The notes under the pieces: model-generated
The model's input: the letters and a program-made list of their open reading frames with translations, nothing else
Told to the model about the DNA's origin: nothing
The model's database searches: none
Made by a program: the position numbers and the translations under genes
NCBI RefSeq assembly: GCF_003591035.1
Contig: NZ_QYUO01000003.1
Location: 620,001-684,000 of the forward strand
Source: Noviherbaspirillum saxi
Lineage (GTDB): Bacteria > Pseudomonadota > Gammaproteobacteria > Burkholderiales > Burkholderiaceae_D
Direction of reading: 5' to 3'
DNA length: 64,000 nucleotides
Shown here: piece after piece, positions 38,501 to 46,871 of the stretch
Layout: each line of letters starts with the position of its first letter
How positions within the stretch are numbered: position 1 is the first letter of the stretch

Positions 38501-39096
38501 CCGTAGATCTTGACTACGTTTTTTTGCATGGTCGCATAGGACGAATCCTCTTTATTTCGACCAGCCCACTCTTTTAAACGGCCATATATGTGACTTTCCT
38601 TGTGAAGCATCCTGTTGGCCGCCTCTAAAGCTTCTCCTTCCAGCCCCGAGGCTGATTTGGCAGCAAATTCGATGTGGTTTGGGTCTGGAGTTCTATAGAT
38701 AGTGACGGTCCCGCAACCGCCGCTCCCTAATTCTTGGCCAGCCGGGCTTAATCTGGCAGGAAACTCTTGACCAGGAAACTCCTCGGCAGGAATAAAGGGA
38801 TTGCTAAGCCAGTAGTAACCGTTTTCCGCCACGTTTGGCATTTGCGCCGGAGTGCTCGTTGACGTCGAGAGATCCTTGAACCTGACGTGTTTGACCGTAA
38901 CGGATTCTGGGTTTTCCCCAGTTATTTTTGAATTTGGTGTTTGTGGCCCTGCGCTTTTTTTGTTAGTTCGTGAAATACCGGATACGACCGATCGGGAACG
39001 GGGCTGATGGCTCACTACCGGTTTCTGTGACACCTCTGCGGTACTTGGAACGTGAATTTCGCCAAGGCTGATGGAAGAAGTGCGCATTTTGGCCAT
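35581..39096 (-). CDS. Giant eukaryotic-type Ser/Thr protein kinase, putative type III effector
   Basis: 1171 residues, no Sec signal, Ser/Thr-rich first 90 residues. The kinase domain (about 118-420) is complete: Gly loop LGSGGCGTV (123-131), Lys147 in AAKSAS, Glu167 in LHKES, catalytic loop LIHGDIKPDN (Asp285, Lys287, Asn290; HGD instead of HRD) and DFG at 304-306. Having Gly before the catalytic Asp marks it as a non-RD kinase. The remaining 750 residues are charged and helical. The last about 90 residues resemble a module in the 2279-residue effector (LLDR, then IDLSKLNEYL and VPNEILV). A minus-strand hrp box lies 22 bp before the ATG. Substrates are unknown; host signalling proteins are likely. 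Confidence 0.8.
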   Translation of the reverse strand: MAKMRTSSISLGEIHVPSTAEVSQKPVVSHQPRSRSVVSGISRTNKKSAGPQTPNSKITGENPESVTVKHVRFKDLSTSTSTPAQMPNVAENGYYWLSNPFIPAEEFPGQEFPARLSPAGQELGSGGCGTVTIYRTPDPNHIEFAAKSASGLEGEALEAANRMLHKESHIYGRLKEWAGRNKEDSSYATMQKNVVKIYGMAGVLKPDVAERRKSGDVTPLTAADITPLLLMEKGFGGLAVIKELSLRYACGKLKKRQFDGIMQWIGYQVLQVIELFGKAGLIHGDIKPDNFIFDRETGDLKVIDFGISGELGVHANAGTHTYAPPGAIGEGKKGILRTEQFDVFCVASSLLESMEFDLTTVINEWDGQWNFKHARNWQPNEGLTLVAHSKDVAHTNPYTGLKERLPGHYIDIKNNVNTARSGGFAYPDAMRMMQSNSDQAPDARVARNLMFFKDAVISHDEARSLIKDMMDSLDPVEKPAKQDPLEFPQRPNLPPAIYWIATQADLLKVKYELESAAQTTKGKHSSDTIRELIKTCADLLGKLNDAANLSPQPNNNPLEKEAVASLEKELGEQGKNITSMAIRKMSELANVEKDLPEHLRPIASKTNAEIRELLALPEHLHPIVFEVCALLLQQKNLNIALNPTPSKTPESDKPIDLKLAPHRWHYRTALQAWRHCAQLIQRLNPVAMNQPQHVMDTAKVSLNTKLTALQKSFVTIIIRLSSADVNRQMSSAGHLLSQDELDVQLLIEQGEALLSETHLAPKKSASVARRVQMMIDTLVKHDARIGSLITRSAGEQNKGLKGALGAMVGRLEKSKENLTQRLKRYKELGASFFHGTEKRINELLSEIFSIPGSTFGKSQPDKNVREQDFALAFDIWSRLNMFAGRTDPDGLAQREKALTEFSELAPRMAAFVARMRPVLEELGLPNDFGKNHFIENKDISHYMPSSLRELRERLMEAQYDHVSKTTRPGLMEKVKLARRFLDQHIHEDMELAAHATQERKITQEETDILRKQQERKKNLKFPDPLPSQKMEEDSATNSGELDAHKRAHVRRMRPVLSELELLKRIQKTASGNEIPKTETLSVEFSVDYVIERENIGKDVATLLDRADEKNGNGVEAKLAELRKHGVIPEDSPENDVIDLSKLNEYLALKAGPTVPNEILVQIGVLVNEKNL

Positions 39097-39118
39097 ATTT
39101 GGTTACGAAAGGTAACTT

Positions 39119-39146
39119 TGAGTGGGGGAAATGTTTTATAAGTTCC
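39119..39146 (-). promoter_or_regulatory. hrp box (minus strand)
   Basis: On the minus strand GGAACT (39146-39141), 15-bp spacer, CCACTCA (39125-39119). One mismatch from the HrpL consensus. The -10 half ends 22 bp before the kinase ATG at 39096. Confidence 0.85.
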
Positions 39147-39661
39147 AAATTTCCGATAGATGCCCTATCTCATAATGGTCAAATCCGCAAGAAAACTTGA
39201 TTCCTGTAAAGCAGCTTTTGATAAGCGATATTTAACGTGAGCTACAAGCGCCTCTAATGTCCGGCATCAAGGGATCTCACCTCTGCCTGGAGCGCGCGCT
39301 ATATCATTTGCAGGGCACCATCTCATTCCTTATTCTTTATGCAAGCAATGCCGCTCGGAGCAACTCGCACACGCGCATTGCACCCGAATACCTAGCCTTG
39401 CAAGCTTGCAACACCTTTGGACCGCGTGCAGACCGCAACTGCGCGCTAAGCCAATAAACATCCCATTCCCTCGCAAAACTTTCCACCTGGCACGTCTGCT
39501 GCTAAAGAAGAAACAAGACCGCATCCGTGCGGCCGCTTGGCGAACCAAATTTTTTGAAATGCCACTTATTCCCCGCCTGTCGTGTTGATGCCTTTGCCTG
39601 GCGTCGAGCGACCCGGGACGGGCAGCGAGTGACCAGTGCCCAACGAACGAACGGTTGAGAG
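39147..39661. other. Intergenic upstream of the pilus operon
   Basis: About 515 bp between the divergent kinase gene and pilL. It must contain the pil promoter, but no hrp box, lux box or convincing -35/-10 pair was picked out. Short ORFs here look non-coding. Confidence 0.4.
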
Positions 39662-39667
39662 GTGCAT

Positions 39668-40687
39668 ATGAATAGAAAATTAGCGTTGCTAGTCGTGTCC
39701 ATGCAGCTCGGGTTGCTGGTATCGGCGCACGCCGCATCGGACAAGCCTTCCGCAGGCGGCGTGACGACCGTCGGCACCACGCGCCCGCTCGATATCGTGC
39801 GCGGTTCCGGCACCGACGTGCCGCTGGCGCAGGCGCTCGCCGCGATCGTGCCGCGCGACTTCACGATCCGCACCACCGCCGTGTCGCCGACCATGCTGAA
39901 CCAGCCGGCGTCGTGGACCGGCGGGCGGCCGTGGACCGATGCCTTGCTCGACATGCTGGAGCCGTACCCGGAACTGGTAGTGGATGTTTCGCTCGGCGCG
40001 CGCCTGGTCATCGTGCGGCAGGTGCCGCTTTCCCCGATGGCCGATAGCGCGCGTGAAGCGGTGATTCCGTCGATGCAGCAAGGCATGCCCAACAACGCGC
40101 GGCCGACGACGTATGCGCCGCCGCAGACTCAGCCGCTGTCGCGATCGGCAAGAGAGCCGGCGGTTTCCGTGGCGCCGCGTGCACCGGCGGCCACGATGCC
40201 TGCAACGATGCCGGCAAACGCATCGTTTGCGTCATCGGCGTTCACGCCCGCACCCGCTGCGGCACCGGCCGGCGCGCAAGCGGCCACCCAGGCCGCCATT
40301 CAGGCCGCCGCGCAGGCAGCGATTCAGTCCGCCACCCAGGCCGCCATTCAATCGGCGATACAGGCGGCCACCCAAGCCGCGACCCAGGCGGCCCAGGCGG
40401 CGCAGGCCGCCGAGAAGGAAGCGGCGAAGGCGGTCACTTGGGACATCAGGAGCACGGACAAGACGATCCGCTCGGCCCTGGCGCGCTGGGCGGCTTCCGC
40501 CGGCTGGCAGCTCTCGTGGGAGCTGTCGGTCGATTATCCAGTGTATGCCCAGGCTTCCTTTCCCGGCCAGTTTGAAAACGCGGTGGAATCAGTGGTGAAA
40601 AGTCTCGAGCACACGGAAGTACCTGTAAGGGCGGTGTTCTATCGCGGCAATCATGTGCTTCGACTCATTGCGAAAGGGGTTCAATAA
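39668..40687 (+). CDS. pilL: PilL-like type IVb pilus protein with TcpQ-type domains
   Basis: First gene of the pilus operon, 339 residues from ATG 39668 (GAGAGG upstream). A signal peptide (MNRKLALLVVSMQLGLLVSAHA) precedes an N-terminal alpha/beta domain (RPLDIVRGSGTDVPLAQAL to GARLVIVRQ). A Pro/Ala linker and an Ala/Gln repeat tract come next, and a C-terminal TcpQ-like domain (TWDIRSTDKTIRSALARWA, GWQLSWE, YPVYAQASF, VRAVFYRGNHVLRL) closes the protein. In related systems such proteins are periplasmic partners of the secretin. The stop codon overlaps the next start (TAATG), so pilN is translationally coupled. Confidence 0.8.
   Translation: MNRKLALLVVSMQLGLLVSAHAASDKPSAGGVTTVGTTRPLDIVRGSGTDVPLAQALAAIVPRDFTIRTTAVSPTMLNQPASWTGGRPWTDALLDMLEPYPELVVDVSLGARLVIVRQVPLSPMADSAREAVIPSMQQGMPNNARPTTYAPPQTQPLSRSAREPAVSVAPRAPAATMPATMPANASFASSAFTPAPAAAPAGAQAATQAAIQAAAQAAIQSATQAAIQSAIQAATQAATQAAQAAQAAEKEAAKAVTWDIRSTDKTIRSALARWAASAGWQLSWELSVDYPVYAQASFPGQFENAVESVVKSLEHTEVPVRAVFYRGNHVLRLIAKGVQ
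40280..40412 (+). repeat. Ala/Gln-rich coding tandem repeat in pilL
   Basis: About 130 bp made of imperfect 12-bp units of the type GCCACCCAGGCC / GCCATTCAGGCC. They encode repeated QAAT, QAAI and QSAI blocks between the two TcpQ-like domains. The near-identical codons make copy-number change by slippage likely. Confidence 0.7.
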
Positions 40688-42327
40688 TGCGTCTCGCTAC
40701 TCTTACGGCGCTTACCGCCTGTCTACTGCTGGCCGGATGCGCCGATCTGCCGGAAAAGATTACCGGTTCCTTTACCAACTCCGCGACGCGCAGCGACCGC
40801 CTCGTGAAATCGGTCGGACAGGTCGAGACGACGGTCAAAGCAGCATCGCCGGTGACGCATGAGAATGGCGTCTGGCTGGCATCCGCACCGATCAAGATCG
40901 ACAAGCAGGCTATGCTGCCTGCGGCCTTTAACGCTTCCGCCACCTTCGACCGCTCGGTCGGTTCGCTGTCCGAATTTGCGGAGCGTATTACCCTGCGTTC
41001 CGGCATCGCAGCCAGGGTCACGCCCGACGCGCTTGCCGCTTCGGCGCGTGCCGTCGGCGGCAATACCGGTACTGTTGCAAGCCCGCCGCCGACCACCAAC
41101 GGTTCGCGCGTGCCGCCGTTGTCGCCGCCATCCGGCTTGGCCGGCGGCTTCGGCGCGAACCATTCCGACATGCGCATCGTCTACCCGAGCGGAACGCTGA
41201 AAGGCTTGCTCGATACTGCCGCCGCGCGTTTCGGCGTGTCGTGGAAGTACGCCGACAACGCGATCCAGTTCTTCCATACCGATACCCGCACGTTCCAGAT
41301 CAATGCGATTCCCGGCGATTCGGCTGTCTCGGCCACCGTCGCCAGCGGCTCGACTGCCGGCGAGGGCGGAGGGCAGGACGGGTCGGCCGCCGGCGGCGCC
41401 AATGCGAACAACAGCCAGAATACCGCCGTCAAGTCGCAACTGTCGGTGTTCGCCAGCATAGAAAAAACCATAGGCGCGATGCTGTCGTCCTACGGTAAGG
41501 TAGTCGCGTCGCCGGCGACGGGCTCCATCACCGTCACCGATACGCCGGACAGCCTGTCGCGCATCGCCCACTTCGTCGATACCGAAAACAAGGCCTTGTC
41601 GCGCCAGGTGATGATCAATGTCACGGTGCTGGGCGTGACGCTGGACGATAGCGACAGCTACGGCGTCAACTGGAACCTGGTCTACGGCGATCTGTCGCGC
41701 CGTTACGGCATCCAGAACTCGTTTGCCGGCACGCCGGGCAGCAATGCGTTTTCGGCGGCCATCCTCGCGACCGCCAGCAGCAAGCTGGCCGGTTCGTCGG
41801 TCGTGATCGAAGCACTGTCGCGCCAGGGCCGGGTGCGCCGCGAAACCACCGCATCGGTCGTCACGCTCAACAACCAGCCGGTGCCGGTTCAGGTGGCCAA
41901 GCAGACCAGCTATCTGAAATCGTCGCAGACCACGATCACCGCCAATGTCGGTTCGAGCACGACCTTGAATCCCGGTACCGTCACGTCGGGCTTCAACATG
42001 ACCATCCTGCCGCATCTGCTGACAAACGGCACCGTGATGCTGCAGTTCTCGACCGATATATCCAGCCTGCGCCGCATGTCCGAAGTGTCGAGCAATAACA
42101 GCCTGATCCAGACGCCGGAACTCGATACGCGCAACTTCCTGCAGCGGGTGGCGATGCGTTCCGGCGAAACCCTGATCGTCAGCGGCTTCGAGCAAGTGGC
42201 CGACGATCTCGACCGCAACGGTGTCGGCACCCCGCGCAATTTCCTGCTCGGCGGCGGTTTCAAGGCCCAGGCCGCGAAGGAAGTGATCGTGATCCTGATC
42301 ACCCCGATTGCGATGCCGGGCGCATAA
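40687..42327 (+). CDS. pilN: PilN-like outer-membrane secretin lipoprotein
   Basis: 546 residues. The signal peptide ends with the lipobox LLAGC (Cys18). The N-terminal half has a PilN-type domain (SVGSLSEFAERITLRSGIAA, YPSGTLKGLLDTAAARFGVS) and a Gly/Ser/Asn-rich linker. The C-terminal half has the secretin core (VSRIAHFVDTEN-like N1 end, VMINVTVLGVTLDDSDSYGVN, FNMTILPHLLTNGTVMLQF, MRSGETLIVSGFEQ, VIVILITPI). It should form the gated channel through which the pilus leaves the outer membrane. It is coupled to pilL and followed after 18 bp by pilO. Confidence 0.9.
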   Translation: MRLATLTALTACLLLAGCADLPEKITGSFTNSATRSDRLVKSVGQVETTVKAASPVTHENGVWLASAPIKIDKQAMLPAAFNASATFDRSVGSLSEFAERITLRSGIAARVTPDALAASARAVGGNTGTVASPPPTTNGSRVPPLSPPSGLAGGFGANHSDMRIVYPSGTLKGLLDTAAARFGVSWKYADNAIQFFHTDTRTFQINAIPGDSAVSATVASGSTAGEGGGQDGSAAGGANANNSQNTAVKSQLSVFASIEKTIGAMLSSYGKVVASPATGSITVTDTPDSLSRIAHFVDTENKALSRQVMINVTVLGVTLDDSDSYGVNWNLVYGDLSRRYGIQNSFAGTPGSNAFSAAILATASSKLAGSSVVIEALSRQGRVRRETTASVVTLNNQPVPVQVAKQTSYLKSSQTTITANVGSSTTLNPGTVTSGFNMTILPHLLTNGTVMLQFSTDISSLRRMSEVSSNNSLIQTPELDTRNFLQRVAMRSGETLIVSGFEQVADDLDRNGVGTPRNFLLGGGFKAQAAKEVIVILITPIAMPGA

Positions 42328-42345
42328 AACACTGCGGAGCGATTC

Positions 42346-43644
42346 ATGGCGATCCATATCATTCAGGACGGCAAAACCAGGCTGATCTGCGGGCTTTTCT
42401 GGCAGTCGCTGTCGCGCCCGCGCGATCTGCGCGCCGAAGCGCTCACGCTCGCCAAGAAGATCAATTTCGATCTGATGGTGTTGCGCCGCGACCAGGCCAC
42501 GGCTCAGGCAGGTTATGCCAACAGCAAGGAAGGCGGGCAAAGCGGCATGATCTCGCTGGCCGCCGCTGCCGCCAGGACCATCGCCACCGAAGGCGCCTAC
42601 TACGACGGGCGCCAGCAACCCGCGCAGAACTGGCTGGGCGCCTTTCAGCTGGCTGACGGCAAATGGGCTTACTTCGCGGTCCGGGATGGTAACTTCCTGC
42701 CCAACGGCGACTATGCCGGCACGCGCGAAGAGGTGCTGGAACGGCTGCATGGCGACTATGGCCTGGGCGGATGGAACGTGGTCATCGGCGAACCGGAACT
42801 GGAAAGCCAGGGTTTTCACAATTTCAATGCCAGGCGCATCAGCGAACTGGTACCGCGTAAGCATGGTGGACGGCTGTGGGCTCCGTCGGCGTATGCATTG
42901 CGCCCCGTCGCGCGTCAAGTGCCATGGAAGCTGGCGGCGGGCATGGCATTGGCGTCGGTCGTGCTGGGCAGTGCCGGCTATATCGGCTGGCGGCAATATC
43001 AACTCAAGAAAGAAGAAGAGGAACGCGCGCGCGCCATGGAAGAAATGCGCAGGCGCATCCAGGCCGGCCAGGCAGCGATAGAAGCGCCGCATCCGTGGCC
43101 GGCCAAACCCCTGCCGGAAAAGCTCGCGCGCGCCTGCGCGCCGGAGCTTGCGTTGATGTCGGCCGGCGGCTGGCAGCTCGACGAACTGCGGTGCACGCCA
43201 ACGCAGATTGCTTATGCGTGGTCGCGCGGCAGCTCAAGCGTCGGCTATCTGCTTGAACAGGTGCCGCAGGCGATCGTCGATATCAGCGGCGCCAAGGCCA
43301 GCCTCGCCAAGCCGCTGTCGCTCGGCACCAGCAAGGACGAAGCCTTGCTCGAATCCAAGGGCTTGATCGACACCTTGCTCGCACGCCTGCAGTCGCTGGG
43401 CGTGACGCCAAAGATCGCGCTGCTGCCCCAGCAACTGCCGCCGCCGCCACCGCCTTCGCCGCCGGGCGTGGAGAACAAGCTGCCGCAGCCGCCAAGCTGG
43501 AAATCCTACAGTCTCACGATCAACGCCGGCAGCATGCCGCCGGCCGACGTGGCGTCGATTCTTATACAACCAGGCGTTCGCCTGGAACAACTGACCTATC
43601 GCGCAGGCGAATGGGTGATTGAAGGAGTGATCTATGCGAAATAG
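42346..43644 (+). CDS. pilO: PilO-like type IVb pilus accessory protein
   Basis: 432 residues. The N-terminal domain (about 1-190; motifs LRRDQATAQAGYA, WLGAFQLADGKWAYFAVRDG, GGWNVVIGEPELE) is cytoplasmic. One membrane segment (about 195-214, LAAGMALASVVLGSAGYIGW) and a coiled stretch follow, then a periplasmic part with a Pro-rich linker (PPPPPPSPPG) and a C-terminal repeat of the ring-forming fold. This matches the PilO2 family of the R64/IncI1 thin pilus. It links the inner-membrane platform to the secretin. It overlaps pilP by 11 bp. Confidence 0.82.
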   Translation: MAIHIIQDGKTRLICGLFWQSLSRPRDLRAEALTLAKKINFDLMVLRRDQATAQAGYANSKEGGQSGMISLAAAAARTIATEGAYYDGRQQPAQNWLGAFQLADGKWAYFAVRDGNFLPNGDYAGTREEVLERLHGDYGLGGWNVVIGEPELESQGFHNFNARRISELVPRKHGGRLWAPSAYALRPVARQVPWKLAAGMALASVVLGSAGYIGWRQYQLKKEEEERARAMEEMRRRIQAGQAAIEAPHPWPAKPLPEKLARACAPELALMSAGGWQLDELRCTPTQIAYAWSRGSSSVGYLLEQVPQAIVDISGAKASLAKPLSLGTSKDEALLESKGLIDTLLARLQSLGVTPKIALLPQQLPPPPPPSPPGVENKLPQPPSWKSYSLTINAGSMPPADVASILIQPGVRLEQLTYRAGEWVIEGVIYAK

Positions 43645-44122
43645 CCTGAAGCCCATCGTTTTCCTGTCATGCGCGCTATTGTCCGCGGCAGCGCCGGCGG
43701 AGAACACCGCTGACGATCTGATGCAGCTCGAAGCCGCGACGACGATACTGAAAGCGCGTGCCCGGAAAATCGAGGTACAGGCGCAGATCGCGTCCAAGCA
43801 GGCCGAAATCGACCGGCTCGCCGGCGTCGCCTACGGCGGCCATCCCACCGTGCGTGCGATCGAAGGCATAGGCGCGACGATGTACAGCACGCTGCAACTC
43901 GACAACGGTAGCACGATCGACGTCAAGCAGGGTGATGTCTTGCCCAATGGCCTGAAGGTGGTCGCTATCAACCGCAATGGCGTGACGGTGCAAGGCAAGG
44001 GCAGCAAGAGCTTTCGCCTGGCCAGCAGCGCGCCGGTCCAACGGCAGGCGCATTCGGCCGCCGCCATGCCGGCGATGCCGACGCTGTCGCTGCCGCCTGT
44101 GACGACAGGGGCCGCAAGATGA
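43634..44122 (+). CDS. pilP: PilP-like type IVb pilus periplasmic protein
   Basis: 162 residues. A signal peptide (IVFLSCALLSAAAPA) is followed by a coiled coil (TTILKARARKIEVQAQIAS) and a small beta domain (AIEGIGATMYSTLQLDNG, DVLPNGLKVVAINRNGVTVQ) that resembles the PilP/GspC homology region. It should contact the secretin from the periplasm. It overlaps pilO upstream and pilQ downstream (ATGA). Confidence 0.8.
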   Translation: MRNSLKPIVFLSCALLSAAAPAENTADDLMQLEAATTILKARARKIEVQAQIASKQAEIDRLAGVAYGGHPTVRAIEGIGATMYSTLQLDNGSTIDVKQGDVLPNGLKVVAINRNGVTVQGKGSKSFRLASSAPVQRQAHSAAAMPAMPTLSLPPVTTGAAR

Positions 44123-45783
44123 ATACCGCGGCGACAAAGACGATCCCCGGCCCAGCCGTGCCCGATGGCCAGGCCGAGCAGGATACGATCGACTTTGCAG
44201 CGGTCAGCGTGCTGAGCCGCAATGGCGACTACTCTGCCAGCGCCGAAGAGAGAAAGTTCATCTGCCTGTTGTCCGATGGCCGGCTATTGATTGCCGACGG
44301 TCAGGTGATGAATCCGCATGTGCTGTCCTATTGCGCGCGGCTGGAGCGCATGAACCGGCCCTACCGCCGCATCTTCTGCAAGATCGACAAGATCAACCAG
44401 GCCTATCAGGCCGGAACGGCCGGCGGCGGCGCGCGCCTCGACCATTCCAGCATGCAGGTGACCGCGAAGGAATTGCTGACCCGTGCGTGCAAGGAGCGCG
44501 CATCGGACATTCATATCCGCGTAAAAAAACTCAGCACCGAAATCTATTTCCGCGTGCATAACGATCTGGTACGGGTGAGCGGCCATCCGCGCGACTTTGG
44601 CGAACGTCTGCTCGCCACCATGTACGGCGCGATGACCACGGTATCCGACAATGCCTATAAGCCGAGCGAGCGCCAGGACGCCAGCATCGGCGACCGCGAC
44701 AAGCTGCCTGAAAAGCTCTACGGCGTGCGCATTGCGACCGCGCCCACCAGCGAAGGCAATGTGATGGTGCTGCGCCTGCTGTACAACGATGCCGGCGACG
44801 ATATCGACGTCAGGCCACTCGGCTTTTCGGAAGAACATGCAACGATGCTGCAGCTGTTCAAGGAACAGCCGATCGGCATGAACATTATCAGCGGCCCTAC
44901 CGGTTCGGGCAAGTCGACCACGCTGCAGCGGGTGCTGACCGGCGAGATCCTGGAATCCAAAGGCAAGATCCATGTGATCACCGTGGAAGACCCGGTCGAA
45001 TATCCGATCGAAGGCGCGGTGCAGACGATGGTCACCAACGCCGGTACCGAGGAAGAGCGCTCGCGTCTGTTCTCGGCGGCGATCACCAATGCGATGCGGC
45101 TCGATCCCGACACCATCATGATCGGCGAAATCCGCGATCGCGCATCGGCGCAGACTGCGCTGCGCGCATCCATGACCGGCCATCAGGTATGGACTACCGT
45201 GCATGCCAACAATGCGATGGCGATCGTCGACCGCCTGGTCGATCTGGGCCTGCCGCTGCCCATGGTCGCCGATCATGGCGTGGTTACCGGTCTGGTCAGC
45301 CAGCGCCTGGTCAAGGTGTTGTGCCCGCACTGCAAGAAAAAACTCATCGAACACCGTCACGAGATCAGCGAAGCGCTGTTGATGCGTGTCGCACGTGTGC
45401 TGGGTGCCGACATCGTCAATGCCTGCATCGCCGGCGACGGCTGTGCCAAGTGCCGTCAGCAGGGAACCGTCGGGCGCACCGTGGTAGCAGAGGTGATTGC
45501 GCCGGATGCGCAATTCTTTGAATACATCCGGGCCGGCGAAAAGCTCCAGGCGCGGGAATACTGGCTCAATGAACTGGGCGGAAAGACGCTGGTGCAGCAT
45601 GCGATCGACAAGGTCGCCGCCGGCATCATTGATCCGCAGATGGCCGAAAAAGCAGTCGGCCGCCTCACCATGGCCGATGCGCCGGGCAGCCGTTGCCTGA
45701 CATTCCCGCAGGCGGGCGCCGCCGCGCTACAGCAGGCCACCGACGGCATGGCGCACATTGTGGAGGCAATGCATGCAAATTGA
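44119..45783 (+). CDS. pilQ: PilQ-type pilus assembly ATPase (GspE/VirB11 superfamily)
   Basis: 554 residues; hydrolyses ATP to drive pilin polymerisation at the inner membrane. It has Walker A GPTGSGKSTTL (about 259), Asp box VITVEDPVEYPIEG, Walker B DPDTIMIGEIRD and His box TGHQVWTTVHANNAM. A tetracysteine metal site (LCPHCKKK and GDGCAKCRQQG) near the C-terminus is typical of assembly-type, not retraction-type, ATPases. The name follows the R64 nomenclature and is not the secretin PilQ of type IVa pili. It overlaps pilP and pilR. Confidence 0.93.
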   Translation: MNTAATKTIPGPAVPDGQAEQDTIDFAAVSVLSRNGDYSASAEERKFICLLSDGRLLIADGQVMNPHVLSYCARLERMNRPYRRIFCKIDKINQAYQAGTAGGGARLDHSSMQVTAKELLTRACKERASDIHIRVKKLSTEIYFRVHNDLVRVSGHPRDFGERLLATMYGAMTTVSDNAYKPSERQDASIGDRDKLPEKLYGVRIATAPTSEGNVMVLRLLYNDAGDDIDVRPLGFSEEHATMLQLFKEQPIGMNIISGPTGSGKSTTLQRVLTGEILESKGKIHVITVEDPVEYPIEGAVQTMVTNAGTEEERSRLFSAAITNAMRLDPDTIMIGEIRDRASAQTALRASMTGHQVWTTVHANNAMAIVDRLVDLGLPLPMVADHGVVTGLVSQRLVKVLCPHCKKKLIEHRHEISEALLMRVARVLGADIVNACIAGDGCAKCRQQGTVGRTVVAEVIAPDAQFFEYIRAGEKLQAREYWLNELGGKTLVQHAIDKVAAGIIDPQMAEKAVGRLTMADAPGSRCLTFPQAGAAALQQATDGMAHIVEAMHAN

Positions 45784-46849
45784 TTTCAATCGCTGGTGGG
45801 CCAAGGCCCAGCTGACCGACGCATCGCGCCTGCGCCTGTATCGCAAGATCGCGAAGATGCTGTCCAATGGCCTGCCCTTGCTCAAGGTGCTGGAAGAGAT
45901 GCAGTCGCGTGCCTCCGACGGCGGCCGCAATCCCAAGGAATCGCTGGCGATCGTGCTCGACGAATGGCGGCGTGCGGTGCAGAACGGCCTGATGCTGTCG
46001 GAAGGCATGGCGGGCTGGGTGCCGCAGTCGGAGCAGATGATCATCGCCGCCGGCGAACAGTCCGGCCATCTGGAAGATGCGCTGATCGCGGTAGTGAGCG
46101 TGGTGCAATCGGGCAAGCGCATCAAGAATGCCGTGTTTTCCGGGCTGGCCTATCCGGTCGCGATCCTGACCATGGTCATCATCTACATCTTTATCTTCGG
46201 CACGCGCGTCATTCCCGAATTCGCGCGCATGGTCGACCCGTCGCACTGGCGAGGAGCGGCACGCTCGCTTTATCTGATGTCGCAATTCGTACGCGGCTGG
46301 ATGCCGCTCATCGTGGCGATCCTTGTGGCGTTGATTGCGACAGTCCTGATATCGATGCCGCGCTGGCGCGGCAATACGCGCGTCTTCCTCGACCGGCTTC
46401 CGCCGTATTCGATCTACCGGCTGGTGGTCGGCAGCGGTTTTCTGATGGCGTTCTCGGCATTGCAGTCCGCCGGCGTCACGGTCGAGAAAGCGCTGATGCG
46501 CATGTCCGACAACGCCAGCCCCTGGTTGCACGAGCGGCTCGACGGCGCCTTGCTCGGGGTGAAATCGGGCCTCAATTGCGGCGAAGCCTTGCGCAACGCC
46601 GAATATGGATTTCCTTCCAAGGAGATCGTCGATGACCTGTGCGTGTACGCCGAATACCGCGGCTTTTCCGAGGCGCTGAAGATGCTCGCCGACGAATGGC
46701 TGGACGACGGCGTCGAACGGATATCGGCGCAAATGCAAGTATTGAACGGCATTGCCATCGTCACGCTGGCGATCGTGATTGCCTGGCTGGTCACAGGATT
46801 CTTCGGCATTCAGCAGGAAATCGCCGCCCTCAGTCGCGTAGCTCGTTAA
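45773..46849 (+). CDS. pilR: PilR-type inner-membrane platform protein (GspF family)
   Basis: 358 residues from ATG 45773 (GGAGG 7 bp upstream). There are two T2SSF-type cytoplasmic domains, each followed by membrane segments: RLRYLRKIAKML-like start KIAKMLSNGLPLLKVLEEM, LAYPVAILTMVIIYIFIFG, MPLIVAILVALIATVLIS, the second copy GFLMAFSALQSAGVTVEKAL, and the C-terminal VTLAIVIAWLVTGFFGIQQE. It should anchor the ATPase and turn during pilin addition. It overlaps pilQ by 11 bp. Confidence 0.88.
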   Translation: MQIDFNRWWAKAQLTDASRLRLYRKIAKMLSNGLPLLKVLEEMQSRASDGGRNPKESLAIVLDEWRRAVQNGLMLSEGMAGWVPQSEQMIIAAGEQSGHLEDALIAVVSVVQSGKRIKNAVFSGLAYPVAILTMVIIYIFIFGTRVIPEFARMVDPSHWRGAARSLYLMSQFVRGWMPLIVAILVALIATVLISMPRWRGNTRVFLDRLPPYSIYRLVVGSGFLMAFSALQSAGVTVEKALMRMSDNASPWLHERLDGALLGVKSGLNCGEALRNAEYGFPSKEIVDDLCVYAEYRGFSEALKMLADEWLDDGVERISAQMQVLNGIAIVTLAIVIAWLVTGFFGIQQEIAALSRVAR

Positions 46850-46871
46850 TCGGATTTCACAGGAGATCATC

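Noticed and set aside
40723..43092. Long minus-strand ORF of 789 codons opposite pilN and pilO
   Set aside because: It lies antisense to two clearly coding genes, is His/Arg/Asp-rich low-quality sequence and has no recognisable motif; such shadows are common in GC-rich genes.
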